Origin: Dendrocalamus latiflorus
Lineage: Eukaryota > Streptophyta > Magnoliopsida > Poales > Poaceae
Length of the DNA stretch: 64,000 nucleotides
Reading direction: 5' to 3'
Assembly (NCBI GenBank): GCA_017311315.1
Contig: CM029669.1
Span: 17,581,102 to 17,645,101 of the forward strand
The translations under genes were made by a program, and so were the position numbers. The notes beneath the pieces were generated by a model. That model did not search any database. It was not told the origin of the DNA and saw nothing but the letters and a program-made list of their open reading frames with translations. Of the stretch, positions 1 to 9,856 are shown in pieces (the stretch's first letter is position 1; every line of letters begins with the position of its first letter).

Positions 1-325
1 TTCCTGTAGTTTCATAGGCTCACATCTGGGTGGACCTAGGATGATAACTGAGTGAGGCACAGATAGTTTTGGGCTTAGTCTTCGCTTTTTTGACTAATGC
101 TAGACCAGTAAAAGCACTTCTGTTAGACCAGTAGGGATATAAATAGTGAAATTTAAATTAATATGGATGTAACCTAAAAATTAAACGGGTCAGTGCCCTC
201 ACTAGCATTTACTGGTCCGCCTTGGACGCATAGCATTCTCATTTGTTTTATTTCTTGTATTAATTTAGGAGGCAAATACCGTTTCACAGTCCTCATCTGA
301 GGCTGAATCAAAGCTGGGATACAAG
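1..325. other. AT-rich intergenic stretch
   Basis: I see no gene here. A short motif reading GACCAGTA occurs twice near positions 104 and 126, and ACTGGTCC lies near 210, so the stretch may be a transposon remnant. No terminal repeats or target duplications could be found. Confidence 0.4.
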
Positions 326-553
326 TGTTAGAAAATCTGGGTCTAGGCTAGCAGCCTAAGGTTCATGATGGACACCTCATTGTAGACTATAAATAGAGAC
401 TTATACCGGTAGAATTTGTACAGATGAATAAAAAGTAATAAAGAAAGACCATGAGTTTTCTCTACCTCTCTCTATATGTTCAATATATTATTTTGCTTTC
501 TATGATTGATTCGATTTATTCTAAATTAAAGAAATTGATCGGACTACTCATCA
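326..553 (+). mobile_element. Copia-type solo LTR with 5 bp TSD
   Basis: The segment begins TGTTAGAAAATC and ends CTCATCA. It is flanked by a perfect 5 bp duplication, ACAAG, at 321-325 and 554-558. It aligns along its length with the LTRs of the Copia element at 811-8121: a CACCTCATTGTAG motif, a TATAAATAGAGA box, an AATAAAGAAAGACCA block and a TCTCTCTA tract, but with many substitutions. No internal domain is present, so it is a solo LTR, left by recombination between the two LTRs of an older, related element. Confidence 0.85.
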
Positions 554-558
554 ACAAG

Positions 559-805
559 TACGTGGTGATTAGCTTAACTGAGGTCGTGATAATTAAGTAG
601 GGCCCACGAGGTGGCGTGTTACGGTTGTCCCGAGAGGTGATGGATCTTATCGTTACGTGGACGCTGCTGAGAGGTGGGCCCCACGAATGGACCGGTCAAA
701 CGCCCTCCAGTTATCCCGCTCGGGTCGAAGCTCCCGGGAGCCTCGTTCCGAAGCTCGGCTCCACCGCTAAGCTGAAGCCGAGTCTTCCATGCGGCATTGC
801 GGCAT
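559..805. other. Unique GC-rich spacer between two Copia insertions
   Basis: This 250 bp spacer is GC-richer than the DNA to its left and has two GGGCCCCAC or GGGCCCAC motifs. It is the left flank of the Copia insertion site; the right flank resumes at 8127. I see no convincing gene in it. Confidence 0.35.
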
Positions 806-810
806 GAATG

Positions 811-1033
811 TGTTAAGAAACCTGGGCCCATGGTGGGCACCTCATTGTAGTCTATAAATAGAGAGCCATACCTCCTCATTATGTACACATGAATGAAAGC
901 AATAAAGAAAGACCAGGAGTTCTCTCTATCTCTCTGTGTGTTTAATCTATTATTTTGTAATTCTGTGATTGATTCGTTCTTGTTCTAAACAGAGGAATCG
1001 CTCGGACTGGTCGCCAGCGACGGTTTCTCAATA
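811..1033 (+). repeat. 5' LTR of Copia element
   Basis: The repeat starts TGTTAAGAAACC and ends TTTCTCAATA. It matches the 3' LTR nearly base for base except for a 20 bp deletion just after position 823 and one or two substitutions. A TATAAATAGAGAG box lies near 853, and an AATAAAG signal near 900. Confidence 0.95.
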
Positions 1034-1047
1034 CGTTATCAGCACGA
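1034..1047 (+). other. Putative primer-binding region of Copia element
   Basis: CGTTATCAGCACGA follows the 5' LTR directly, where the tRNA primer site should be. It partly resembles the TATCAGAGC core of the initiator-tRNA-Met site. The assignment rests mainly on position. Confidence 0.5.
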
Positions 1048-1150
1048 CTTCGCTCTGGTGAACGAGGTAATTATCGAACCATAGATTGAATTTTCTAGAT
1101 CGCTTTTGAATCTGTATTTTCTTTTCGCGTTCTAGATTGAAATTCTACGG

Positions 1151-1346
1151 TGCAAATCCGCCCTAATCTACCGCGAGCAGACTTGAAGTCGCCGGCACAA
1201 TGCCGATCGGTAGATTGTGAAACGGGGTAGATGTTGATTGCACTGTAGAACGATGCAAATCCGCCCCAAATCTACCGCGAGCAGATCTGAAATCGCCGGC
1301 ACAATGTCAATCGGTAGATTACGAAACGGGGTAGATGTTGATTGCA
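1151..1346 (+). repeat. Tandem duplication in Copia leader
   Basis: There are two diverged copies with a period of about 103 bp, each starting TGCAAATCCGCCC and ending with a GGTAGATGTTGATTGCA-type tail (about 1151-1253 and 1254-1346). They lie in the untranslated leader before gag. Confidence 0.85.
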
Positions 1347-1449
1347 TCATATATGAATTTTGCTTGGTTTTTGTTTTGAATGATCATTGCATGACAAAAT
1401 TCAGCATTGATCTGTTCGGCTATTGCATGAAAATTGACGGCCTGAAGCT

Positions 1450-2340
1450 GCCAGGGGGGCTGTCAACCCCGCATGGGCTCTGGCCACCGCCATCGTCGGC
1501 CGTCGGTTGGTAGCCGGCGCTGTCGGCCTGCATCACCCATGGAGGAAACCGCCTGCATGCGATTTGTCGCCGTCGGCCTGGAGACCGACCGTCGCCTCCT
1601 GTCCAGGGCGTCAAGGCCGCCGTTGATGTCGCGCCTGCACGCGCGCGCTACGCCTGAAGTCGCACAGCAGCCGCCCGAGCAGATCGCCGCCTTGGACGGC
1701 CCCGGCCCGCACGCCGACGTCTCCCGCCGTGCGCCACCTGCAGCCGGCGCCCCTCCCGCAGCGCGGCCCGCACGCCGACGCCTCCCACCGTGCGCCGCCC
1801 GCACGCCGGCGCCCCCCGCCGCACGCCGCCCGTATGCGCTCGGCTCCGTCGGCCGTGCTGCTCCCGCCGCCTCGTCGGCCTCCCTGCGCTCACCGACGCC
1901 CTCCACGCCGCCCCGCTTTGGCACCGGACTTCCGGCTCGCTCCCGCGTCGCCCGCTGGCCTTGCGCGCCGCCAGCATGCGGTCGCCGACGCCCGACCAAC
2001 CCCGGCCGCCGCCCGCAGCTGCGCGCCACCCCGAGCCGGCCCGACCTGCGTCCCCTTCGCGCCCGGCCGCCCGAAGTTTGCGCTCACCCGCCGCCGCAAA
2101 TGAAGCCGCCGGGCCGGGCGACTTAAACCGCCTCCTCGCCTTCCGCGCCCGTACGCGCGACCGGCCACCTCTCCACCGCCGGCTGCTTCGCCCCGCACGG
2201 CGTCACCCGCCGCCGGCCACTTCGCCCCGCACGGCGTCGCCCACCTCCGCGCCCGCATTGAGTACCGTGCGCCGCCGGCTCCTCACTCGCGCGCCGCCCG
2301 ATCGGCCCGAGCGGGCGCTGCCGCCGCCACAGTAGGGGAA
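1450..2340. other. GC-rich block in Copia leader
   Basis: A block of about 890 bp with very high GC and short CGCCGCC-type repeats sits between the LTR and gag. It is open in several frames on both strands, but the predicted peptides are only Ala/Pro/Arg-rich low-complexity sequence, so I do not call a gene. It may be captured host DNA or a family-specific leader. From about 2520 to 2960 it gives way to AT-rich degenerate repeats of GCAGAAAA and CCCTGAAATT type. Confidence 0.6.
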
Positions 2341-3054
2341 ACCCTAGCCAAGGCGTGGGGGGAGGGGGTTTTGGATGGCTGTGTGGGCCGACAGGCCGAA
2401 TGTGGGCAGGGGAAGTCGGGTGGTGGGCCAAAAAGAAGAAAAGGGGGGCAGTCGGTACATGGGCCGGGGAGGGAACAAACCGGCCGACGGGAAAATGAAA
2501 AAAAGGGAGGAGTGCCGGCGCCGGACACTTTGCAGAAAAACCCGCAGTTTTCGGAGAATTTCCGATTGGTTCCTAAGTCTTTAATATAAGTCCTGATTTT
2601 TGCAGAAAAGGCCTCGTAGTTCCGAAAATTACGAATAAGCCCTGAAATTTACGAGCGGGTCCAGATTTTGCAGAAAACCCCTCTGTAAATCAGAAAATTA
2701 CGCGAATTTTTCTCTGAACTGAAATTTTTGCGTAAAAACCCCCTGGAATTGCAGAATTTGCTGAAATTTCATATTTTAGCATAAAAGGGCCTCGGGAATC
2801 TGAATTTTGCATTATTTTTAGCATTTGAAGCTTATTTATTTATGCCATTATTATTCTCTGTATTTTCTGTATTTATTTACTGTTTTGGTTAATTGTAATT
2901 GCTGAAAATTGCTTTTAATCGCTGAAATTAGCAGTAAAATTATAGAAAATGCATAGAAAATTATGAAACATTACGAGAACCTTTTGTACCATTTATTTAC
3001 CCGCAGTGAATTATTTCGTGCATGTCTACCTGCAGTAGACTTATACACATATAG

Positions 3055-3930
3055 ATGACTGGCATCACGAACCAGAAGTTCGAGGAGCTGGCCCAGCATG
3101 GCCAAAACTATCTGACGGAGGCATCCGATGTCGAGATTGTGCTTGGAGTCAGGAAGCTCCGCGCGACTATTGGGATTGGTGGACTGAATGACGCCCAACC
3201 CAGGCCTAAAGAGAATGATCAGGCACTTCATTTTCTCAGGCACCACTTCTACCTCACTCTCAAGAATGAGTACATGGTAGAGAATAGCGCGCTAGCACTC
3301 TGGACTGCACTTAAGAAGCGGTTTGAGAGGCTAAAGTACACCATTCTTTCTCAAGCAGAGTAAGAATAGATCAGACTGAGGTTTGCCAACTTTAAGACGG
3401 TCGGGGAAAACAATTCTGCCTTGCACAGGATTTGTACCCCAATACAGAAAATTGAGAAAATCCTTCCACCCCAATGCAGTATAATCCGCACGCAATTATC
3501 GTCAAGACGACTATGAGGAATATGCCGAATCGATTGATATGATACAAGTTGTGGAGGTTTAGGACGAAGTTCTCCGCAAGAACTAAGTCACTCAGTCATC
3601 TGGGAGCTCCATTGGCCGTGAAGCCAACGTCGGGAGAAACAAGGTGCGAAAGCCCTTGATAGAGAAAAAGGGGAAGGAAGGGTAAGGCCGCAGCCCAGAA
3701 AGGCGAATCAGATGCTCCACGTGAGAATAAGGCTAGCAAGCCAAAATGGGATGGCAAAGGGCACCATGAAGCCCACTCTGCATCGGTTGAGGGGGAGCGC
3801 TTTGAGCAGCTACCCGCGCTGATGGTGTTTGAGACCATTACAACAACAGCACCTCTCTCGACCTAGAAGCAGCCACCGTCATAATTTCTCTTAAAGAGAA
3901 TGTCACCCTGAGAAAATAGCAGAAGAAGTC
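3055..3930 (+). pseudogene. Copia gag remnant
   Basis: The first 102 codons are open and read as a plant Copia gag N-terminus, with the usual W-x-x-LKKRFERLKYT segment near codons 82-95. A stop at 3361 ends the frame. Recognisable gag-like coding text continues in broken frames to about 3930, including a Lys/Gly-rich stretch where the nucleocapsid would be. No intact CCHC zinc knuckle was seen. The start is the first ATG after the leader, and the conserved domain begins soon after it. In the family this protein forms the particle; here it cannot be produced whole. Confidence 0.8.
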
Positions 3931-4189
3931 CAGTGCACTGAATGCATTTCGACTTTAATTGTCATTTATTTTGTGTGAAAGAATATATTAGAATTTGCAT
4001 GGATGGTACTTAAGAATTGTTATCTTCTCGTGATGGTTGGATGATATTTGAAGAATTCATTCATTTATTCAGTTTATGATGGCATGACATGTTCTGATAT
4101 TGGTGTATTTATTTATGTGTTAATTGCCTTCTCATGCATATGAATAAAATACCCTATATTAGAACAAGTGTAGCGCCCTATAAAGGAAG

Positions 4190-5300
4190 TGTGCTTAGCT
4201 AGCAGCGGCACAATATGTACCATCTTAAGAGAGACTAAGATTTTCAAGTCGATTCGTGAGAGCACTGGCAGCCTTACGACAATCGCCAGAAGCGATGCAT
4301 GTATAATTGGTTCAGGAAGAGCCACAATGGGCACAACTTTGGTCATTGAAGAAACCTCATTGTACCCAGAATCAATTTGAACTCTCCTAAGTTTTAAAAA
4401 TATTTGCGCCACCAGTTTCCACGTTGAGACTAAAGAAGAGTACGGTAAGGAATACCTACTCATTACGAAGCGCGAAGAGAATGGCAAAAGAATATTAGAA
4501 AACTTCCTTCACTTGAAACTGGGCTATATTATACCAACATTAAGGCGCCTGCAGCGTACACTGTCCTGAAGACAGTATTTAAAAGCTCTGAACTCTTCTG
4601 TCTCTGGCATGACAGATTAGGCCACCTAGGTCTTAGGATGATGAGAAACATAATAAATAACTCGCATGGGCATAATATTAATGAAGAATTTCCCAATCAT
4701 GAAGATTTTGTGTGCCCTACATGTGCACCGGGAAAATAATTACTAGTCCCTCCACTCTGAAAGTGAAGGATGAAGTCCCTGCATTCCTGGAACGCACCCA
4801 GGGAGATATTTGCGGTCCCATTCAGCCCATCTCAGGGCCATTCAAGTATTTCATGGTGCTCATTGACGCTTCTTCGAAGTGGTTATATGTGGGTTTGTTG
4901 TCTACGAAAAACCACGCCTTTGCAAAATTGATCTCGCAGATCATTCGCATCAGAAATGTGTTTCCTGATCATCACATCAAGTCCATCAGAATGGACAACG
5001 CCGGCGAATTTACTTCAAAGGCATTTGATGATTATTGCATGGCGATGGAAATTGCAGTTGAGTACTCGGTACCGCATGTCCATACCCAGAATGGTTTGGA
5101 AGAAGTTTTAATTAAGAGAATTAAATTTATTGCCCAACCCCTCTTGCATAATTGTAATTTGCTAGCTACATATTGGGGACCCGCAGTCCTACATGCAGCA
5201 AATCTCATCAATCTTAGACCTTCAGCCTAAAACATCCATTCACCTATGCAACAGCGCAAGGGCCACCACCGAAAATTTCCCAACATTAGGGCGAGGAAAT
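4190..5300 (+). pseudogene. Copia integrase remnant
   Basis: The region has two parts. From 4190 to about 4735 a frame-shifted pre-integrase domain is readable, with an HDRLGH histidine motif near 4610 and a C-P-T-C-A cysteine pair near 4720, the two halves of the HHCC zinc fold. From 4712 to 5230 the catalytic core is open for 172 codons. It keeps the GDICGP aspartate, the RMDNAGEF aspartate and the glutamate of the NGLEE motif, so the DDE triad survives. The frame closes at 5228. Integrase inserts the cDNA copy into the host genome; this copy lacks an intact N-terminus and a connected C-terminus. Confidence 0.88.
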
Positions 5301-6089
5301 CAACCCCTTGATGAAGAATGTCGGGAAATTACGTGACAAGCCTGGGGAATCCATGCAGATGACCCGCGCACTAGAGAAGTCCAGAAGACATTAGTAAAGC
5401 AAATAGAGAAGTCTAGAAGACAATAGAAGTCCAGAAGACAATTGATTTGCGAGCATTGGCAAATCAACTGCCTGATCACTTTAGTGATTTGAAGAGCGTG
5501 ACTAAGTCGCATGTGCCTGCACGCACTGCACCGGAGAGGGTTGAAATACCAAAGAAAGCAGAAGGTATCCCTAATCTCGTCCAGAGGCCTCAGAAAAATA
5601 AAAAAAAGGACGAGAACTCCGGTTCCTCGAATCCTTAGTAACCGGGGACGCCTGGTGAAAAAGGATAAGAGAGATTTATCACAGCCGATCACTGAAATCC
5701 CCCAGAATGAGAAGGGGAGCCAGTTGAGACCTGGCACAAGTATGACACCTTCAGAAAAGGGCATACCGGATCTGAATATCCCTATCGGCATGGATGTGTG
5801 CGCACACATCGGAGCCGAAAAACTAAAGGGACTTGCCACCGCAATTGAAAGAAGCGATGCGCAAGGTAAAGCTCCAGCAGAAGCAATCGCTCCAGAAGAA
5901 GCAACTCATGAAGAAATAGCTATAAATTATGTGCACACGGGAGAGTCCCTGAATAGGACAACAACTAATATCGATATCTATTTCGCAAAGAAAATTACCA
6001 CCATCATCGATCTTGATCCCGAGCCTGCATCGCTCGCTGAATGAAAGAAAAGATCAGATTGGTAAGATTGAAAGAAGGCAATAGCAACT

Positions 6090-7560
6090 GAATTGCTATC
6101 TCTGAATAAAAGAGAGGTGTTTGAGCCCGTATGCCGCACACCTCCCCACATACACCCCGTTGGGCACAAGTGGGTATTTGTTCGAAAGAGAAATGAAAGA
6201 AATGAAGTAGTGAGATACAAAGCAAGGCTAGTAGCCCAAGGTTTCACTCAACGTCCCGAAGTTGATTATGAAGAAACCTACTCCCAAGTCATGAGTGGAA
6301 TTACCTTTAGATACTTGATCTCGATGGCAGTTAACTTGAACTTAGAAATGAAATTGATGGATGTTGGGACTGCATACCTTTACGGTAACTTGGATTCGGA
6401 GATTTATATGAAACTCCCTGAAGGAATATCTCTCCCGAACCAAGACAGAGCAATTAGAAATCTGTATAGTGTGAAACTCAGAAAGTCACTGTATGGACTG
6501 AAACAATCTGGAAGAATGTGGTATAATCGTTTGAGCGACTTTCTCTGCAAGAAAGGCTACACGAACAATGAAGACTGTTCTTGTGTGTTTATACGGCGAT
6601 CCTAGAATGGATTCTGTATAATCTCTGTGTATGTAGATGATCTGAACATCATCGGGACAGCAAAAACTATTAAAGAAGCAAGCTCCTACGTGGAGTCAGA
6701 ATTTGAAATGAAAAAATTTGGGCAAGACCAAATTTTGCTTAGGCCTGCAGCTTGAGTATGTCCCTGAAGGAATCTTGGTACATCAGTCGGCCTACACCCA
6801 GAAGGTGCTAGAAAGGCTTGGCTTCGAGAAGGCATACCAATCGAAAGTACCGATGATCGGGAGGTCTTTACAGCAAGAAAAAGATCCTTTCCGACCTAGG
6901 GAAGAGGGGGAGGAAGTCCTGGGACCGGAATCCCCATACTTGAGTGCAGTGGTAGCATTCATGTACTTAGCAAACTGCGCTAGATCGGACATTGCATTTG
7001 CCGTGTACCTGTTGGCAAGGTACAGTGCAGAGCCCACCAACAGGCATTGGCAGGGCATAAAGGACACCTTCCGATACCTCAAAGGAAGCAAATACATTGG
7101 ATTGTCTTACAGAAAGAATCAAGACTTGAACTTGATTGACTATGCAGATGCTGGGTACCTGTCTGACCTGCATACCGCTAAGTCACAAACAGGCTATGTA
7201 TTTCCATGTGGTGGAACTGCAATTTCCTAGAAATCGTCTAAGCAAAGCCTTGTAGCTATTTCGACGAACCACTCAGAAATTATAGCACTGTATGAAGCCG
7301 CACGAGAGTGCGCTTGGTTCCGCTGAACGGTTCACCACATCCAACAGTCATGTGGAATGAACATTGTGCAAACCCCCACAATTATCCATGAAGATAATGC
7401 AGCTTGCGTTACACAAGTGCAGACGGGCTATGTAAGCATATTAACCCCAAGTTCCTCTATGCTCATGAATTGCAAAGATGAACAAGATTAAAGTACTGCA
7501 CACTAAGTCATGTAGACTTGTTCACTAAGTCACTCCCCGCATCTTACTTTGAAAAGTGCG
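6090..7560 (+). pseudogene. Copia reverse transcriptase and RNase H remnant
   Basis: Reverse transcriptase starts near 6150 (WVFVRKRN, then the KARLVAQGF motif) and is open to a stop at 6603. The YVDDL catalytic motif is intact at 6630-6644, but a frameshift follows near 6715. The next open part (6718-7230) holds the end of the polymerase and the start of RNase H (DYADAGYLSD, SQTGYVF). Stops at 7228 and 7324 break RNase H before its end near 7540. The order integrase then reverse transcriptase is the Copia signature. The enzyme would copy element RNA into DNA, but at least three lesions make this copy inactive. Confidence 0.9.
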
Positions 7561-7869
7561 TGTGAGGGATTGGAATGATGAGACTTAGAGAAGTGCAGCA
7601 TTCAGGGGGAGAATTCTCTCAAGCCCGCTAATAAACCTTGATCATGAAGATCAAGTACCCAAAGAATAAAGTCCTGAAGACCAAATGAAATTGGGTGAAT
7701 TGTACTCTTTTTCCCTTGACGAGTTTTCCATGAAGTTTCTCGACCAAGGTTTTTAATGAGGCAATTCGTGCATCGCAGCATCACATGTATCGTGTGCTCT
7801 TTCTCCAAATTTTTCCCACTGGGTTTTTATGGAGTTTTAGTGAGGCATGAACGTGTCGGATGAGTGCCC

Positions 7870-7878
7870 AAGGGGGAG
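7870..7878 (+). other. Polypurine tract of Copia element
   Basis: AAGGGGGAG directly precedes the TG of the 3' LTR, where plus-strand DNA synthesis is primed in this class. Confidence 0.85.
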
Positions 7879-8121
7879 TGTTAAGAAACCTGGGCCTGGG
7901 CCGGCAGCCCAGGGCCCATGGTGGGCACCTCATTGTAGTCTATAAATAGAGAGCCATACCTCCTCATTATGTACACATGAATGAAAGCAATAAAGAAAGA
8001 TCAGGAGTTCTCTCTATCTCTCTGTGTGTTTAATCTATTATTTTGTAATTCTGTGATTGATTCGTTCTTGTTCTAAACAGAGAAATCGCTCGGACTGGTC
8101 GCCAGCGACGGTTTCTCAATA
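7879..8121 (+). repeat. 3' LTR of Copia element
   Basis: The repeat is 243 bp, from TGTTAAGAAACC to TTTCTCAATA. It keeps a 20 bp piece missing from the 5' LTR; this piece completes a hairpin, CTGGGC at 7896-7901 and GCCCAG at 7907-7912 around a 5-base loop. Confidence 0.95.
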
Positions 8122-8126
8122 GAATG

Positions 8127-8459
8127 CACGCTTGCGTACATTAAACGTGAAACTGAGAACTTCCTAAGACGCAAACTCGACAAATGTAACTGGTTTCGAC
8201 GCCAATTGCGAGACAGAATACGGGCCATCATGCAGTGTGATGTCTGAACCATCTGAACATACGAGGAGGAATTTTCATCCGTTTGATCATGACAAGGTAA
8301 CAAAGGCAACATCCTAAAATGCAAACCCGACAAATGTAACTGATTTCGACACCAATTATGTTGCCCAAAACTTTCAGATAGTTCTGTTATCCTATTTAAA
8401 GAGTACTTCGTACCAGATATGTCACGGATGAACAATCAAAGATTATCAATTACTAGTTT
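8127..8459. other. Spacer between Copia and Gypsy elements, with internal repeat
   Basis: There is no gene here. Two imperfect copies of a segment of about 45 bp, each containing CGACAAATGTAACTG, lie near 8165 and 8313 in direct orientation. The stretch is the right flank of the Copia insertion. Confidence 0.5.
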
Positions 8460-9041
8460 GTTGTGATTGGCTATTTGTGACGTGTATCCATGACTAGTCA
8501 ATATTTTCAATCAAGAGAGGTCAAAATAGAATTTCATTTAAACTAATTCAGCCAAGGCCTACCTAATACCTTAATCGAGCCCATTAAACCTAGTTATGCT
8601 TTCAAACCAAGAAAAAGGAGATAGGATTTATTTAACAAAACTGGTCATCGACCAGTTACACCTATTGCCGATCAATAAGGGGGTAATAACTAACTTCTCT
8701 GACCAATGCTATATGAATAAACTAGTCGGAGCTATGATGGTTTATCGTGTGGAAATTAACTGAACATGTAAGAGTAGTTAAAAGCTATTACAATGAGGCG
8801 TGATGTTTGATAAAGGACGTAACCGTTTAAGACACGGGGAAGACACATGCGTGAAACCAGGATACATCTATTACATCACTAACTGACATCCTTAGATATA
8901 AATAGGGGCCTCCAAGAACAAGGAATAGTACTTTCCATGCTTCTTGTAACTCAATTATCCATGGTAATAAAATCTCTAAGTGTATCACTGTCCCCTTTGT
9001 TATTTTCATAAGTTCGATAAAAAGGCCTTAAGTCTTGTACA
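8460..9041 (+). repeat. 5' LTR of Tat-type Gypsy element
   Basis: The stretch ends near TCTTGTACA, just before the primer site. Its last 85 bp match the remnant at 16150-16215. A TATAAATAGGGG box lies near 8895. The left end, near a TGTGACGTG, was chosen without a visible TSD. Confidence 0.65.
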
Positions 9042-9048
9042 TTGATAG

Positions 9049-9068
9049 TTGGCGCCGCCTGTAGGGAG
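9049..9068 (+). other. Primer-binding site of Gypsy element
   Basis: TTGGCGCCGCCTGTAGGGAG matches the TTGGCGCC-type primer sites found in plant Tat and Athila elements. Confidence 0.75.
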
Positions 9069-9856
9069 TACATCATCGTCCAAAGATCCTTGTCGTGATG
9101 TTTTCAAGCCCCCACGTATAGACGAGGAGAACCCTTTCGACCTTGTTGCTATGCCAACCTCATGGATGAGGACTACGTCCCTAAGGAGGCGTGCAAGTGT
9201 GACTTCTACCTTGGTACGTTCCCTAGGGAGAATCTTCGTCGTCCTCAGCCAAACCCGCTAGGACCAAGGTGACAGAGATGCCACCACTGCCCTCAAGCAA
9301 CTCCGAGAGCGAGTATGTTCCCGAGCTATCTCAATTGGAGAGATAGGTGACAACCATTTCGGTACTATGGTGTCTACAGATGATATTGCTAACAGTGTTC
9401 ATGATAAGATTCTAGCAGAGTCATCTGTAAAACATCTACTCTAGAAGTACTACTTGTCCTCCGATGAAGACGAAACATTCTCACCCTCCATCTACTTGTA
9501 GTTCCATGAATGTGCAGCCATTAATGTAGTGAGACCCCAAAATAGCGGGTGGAACATGAACAACGTGAGGCCCATGAACATGCAACATATGTGGAATAGG
9601 AATGATGGAACAATGCAATACTTGCCACCAAACAAAAGGCAATGGAGGAGTCCTTCCAGTGTGAAGGGGATGTCCAGGAGACCCAAAACCAGCACCAACG
9701 ATGATCATTAACAGTCATCAATCATGCCTCAGGTGGTCCTTCGAACGTCAGTAAGAGATTTAAATACTATTCCGTGGATCATGTTTGCATATTAGCGAGT
9801 GCCATTGCTAATCATCCAGAAGGGGTAAACAATGAACAATATCCACTGGTTGTTTG

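Larger units (their letters stand above)
811..8121 (+). mobile_element. Decayed full-length Copia LTR retrotransposon
   Basis: The element has every boundary mark: a 5' LTR (811-1033), a 3' LTR (7879-8121), a purine tract directly before the 3' LTR, and a perfect 5 bp target duplication, GAATG, at 806-810 and 8122-8126. The internal order is a 2 kb leader, gag, integrase, reverse transcriptase and RNase H; integrase before reverse transcriptase defines Copia (Ty1). Every domain is broken by stops or frameshifts, so the copy is not autonomous. I could not find the protease Asp motif between gag and integrase; 3930-4190 reads as noncoding. Confidence 0.95.

Noticed and set aside
1473..2335. Several overlapping open frames of 109-217 codons
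   Set aside because: They occur on both strands in a GC-rich low-complexity block, give only Pro/Arg/Ala-rich text and lie in a retrotransposon leader.
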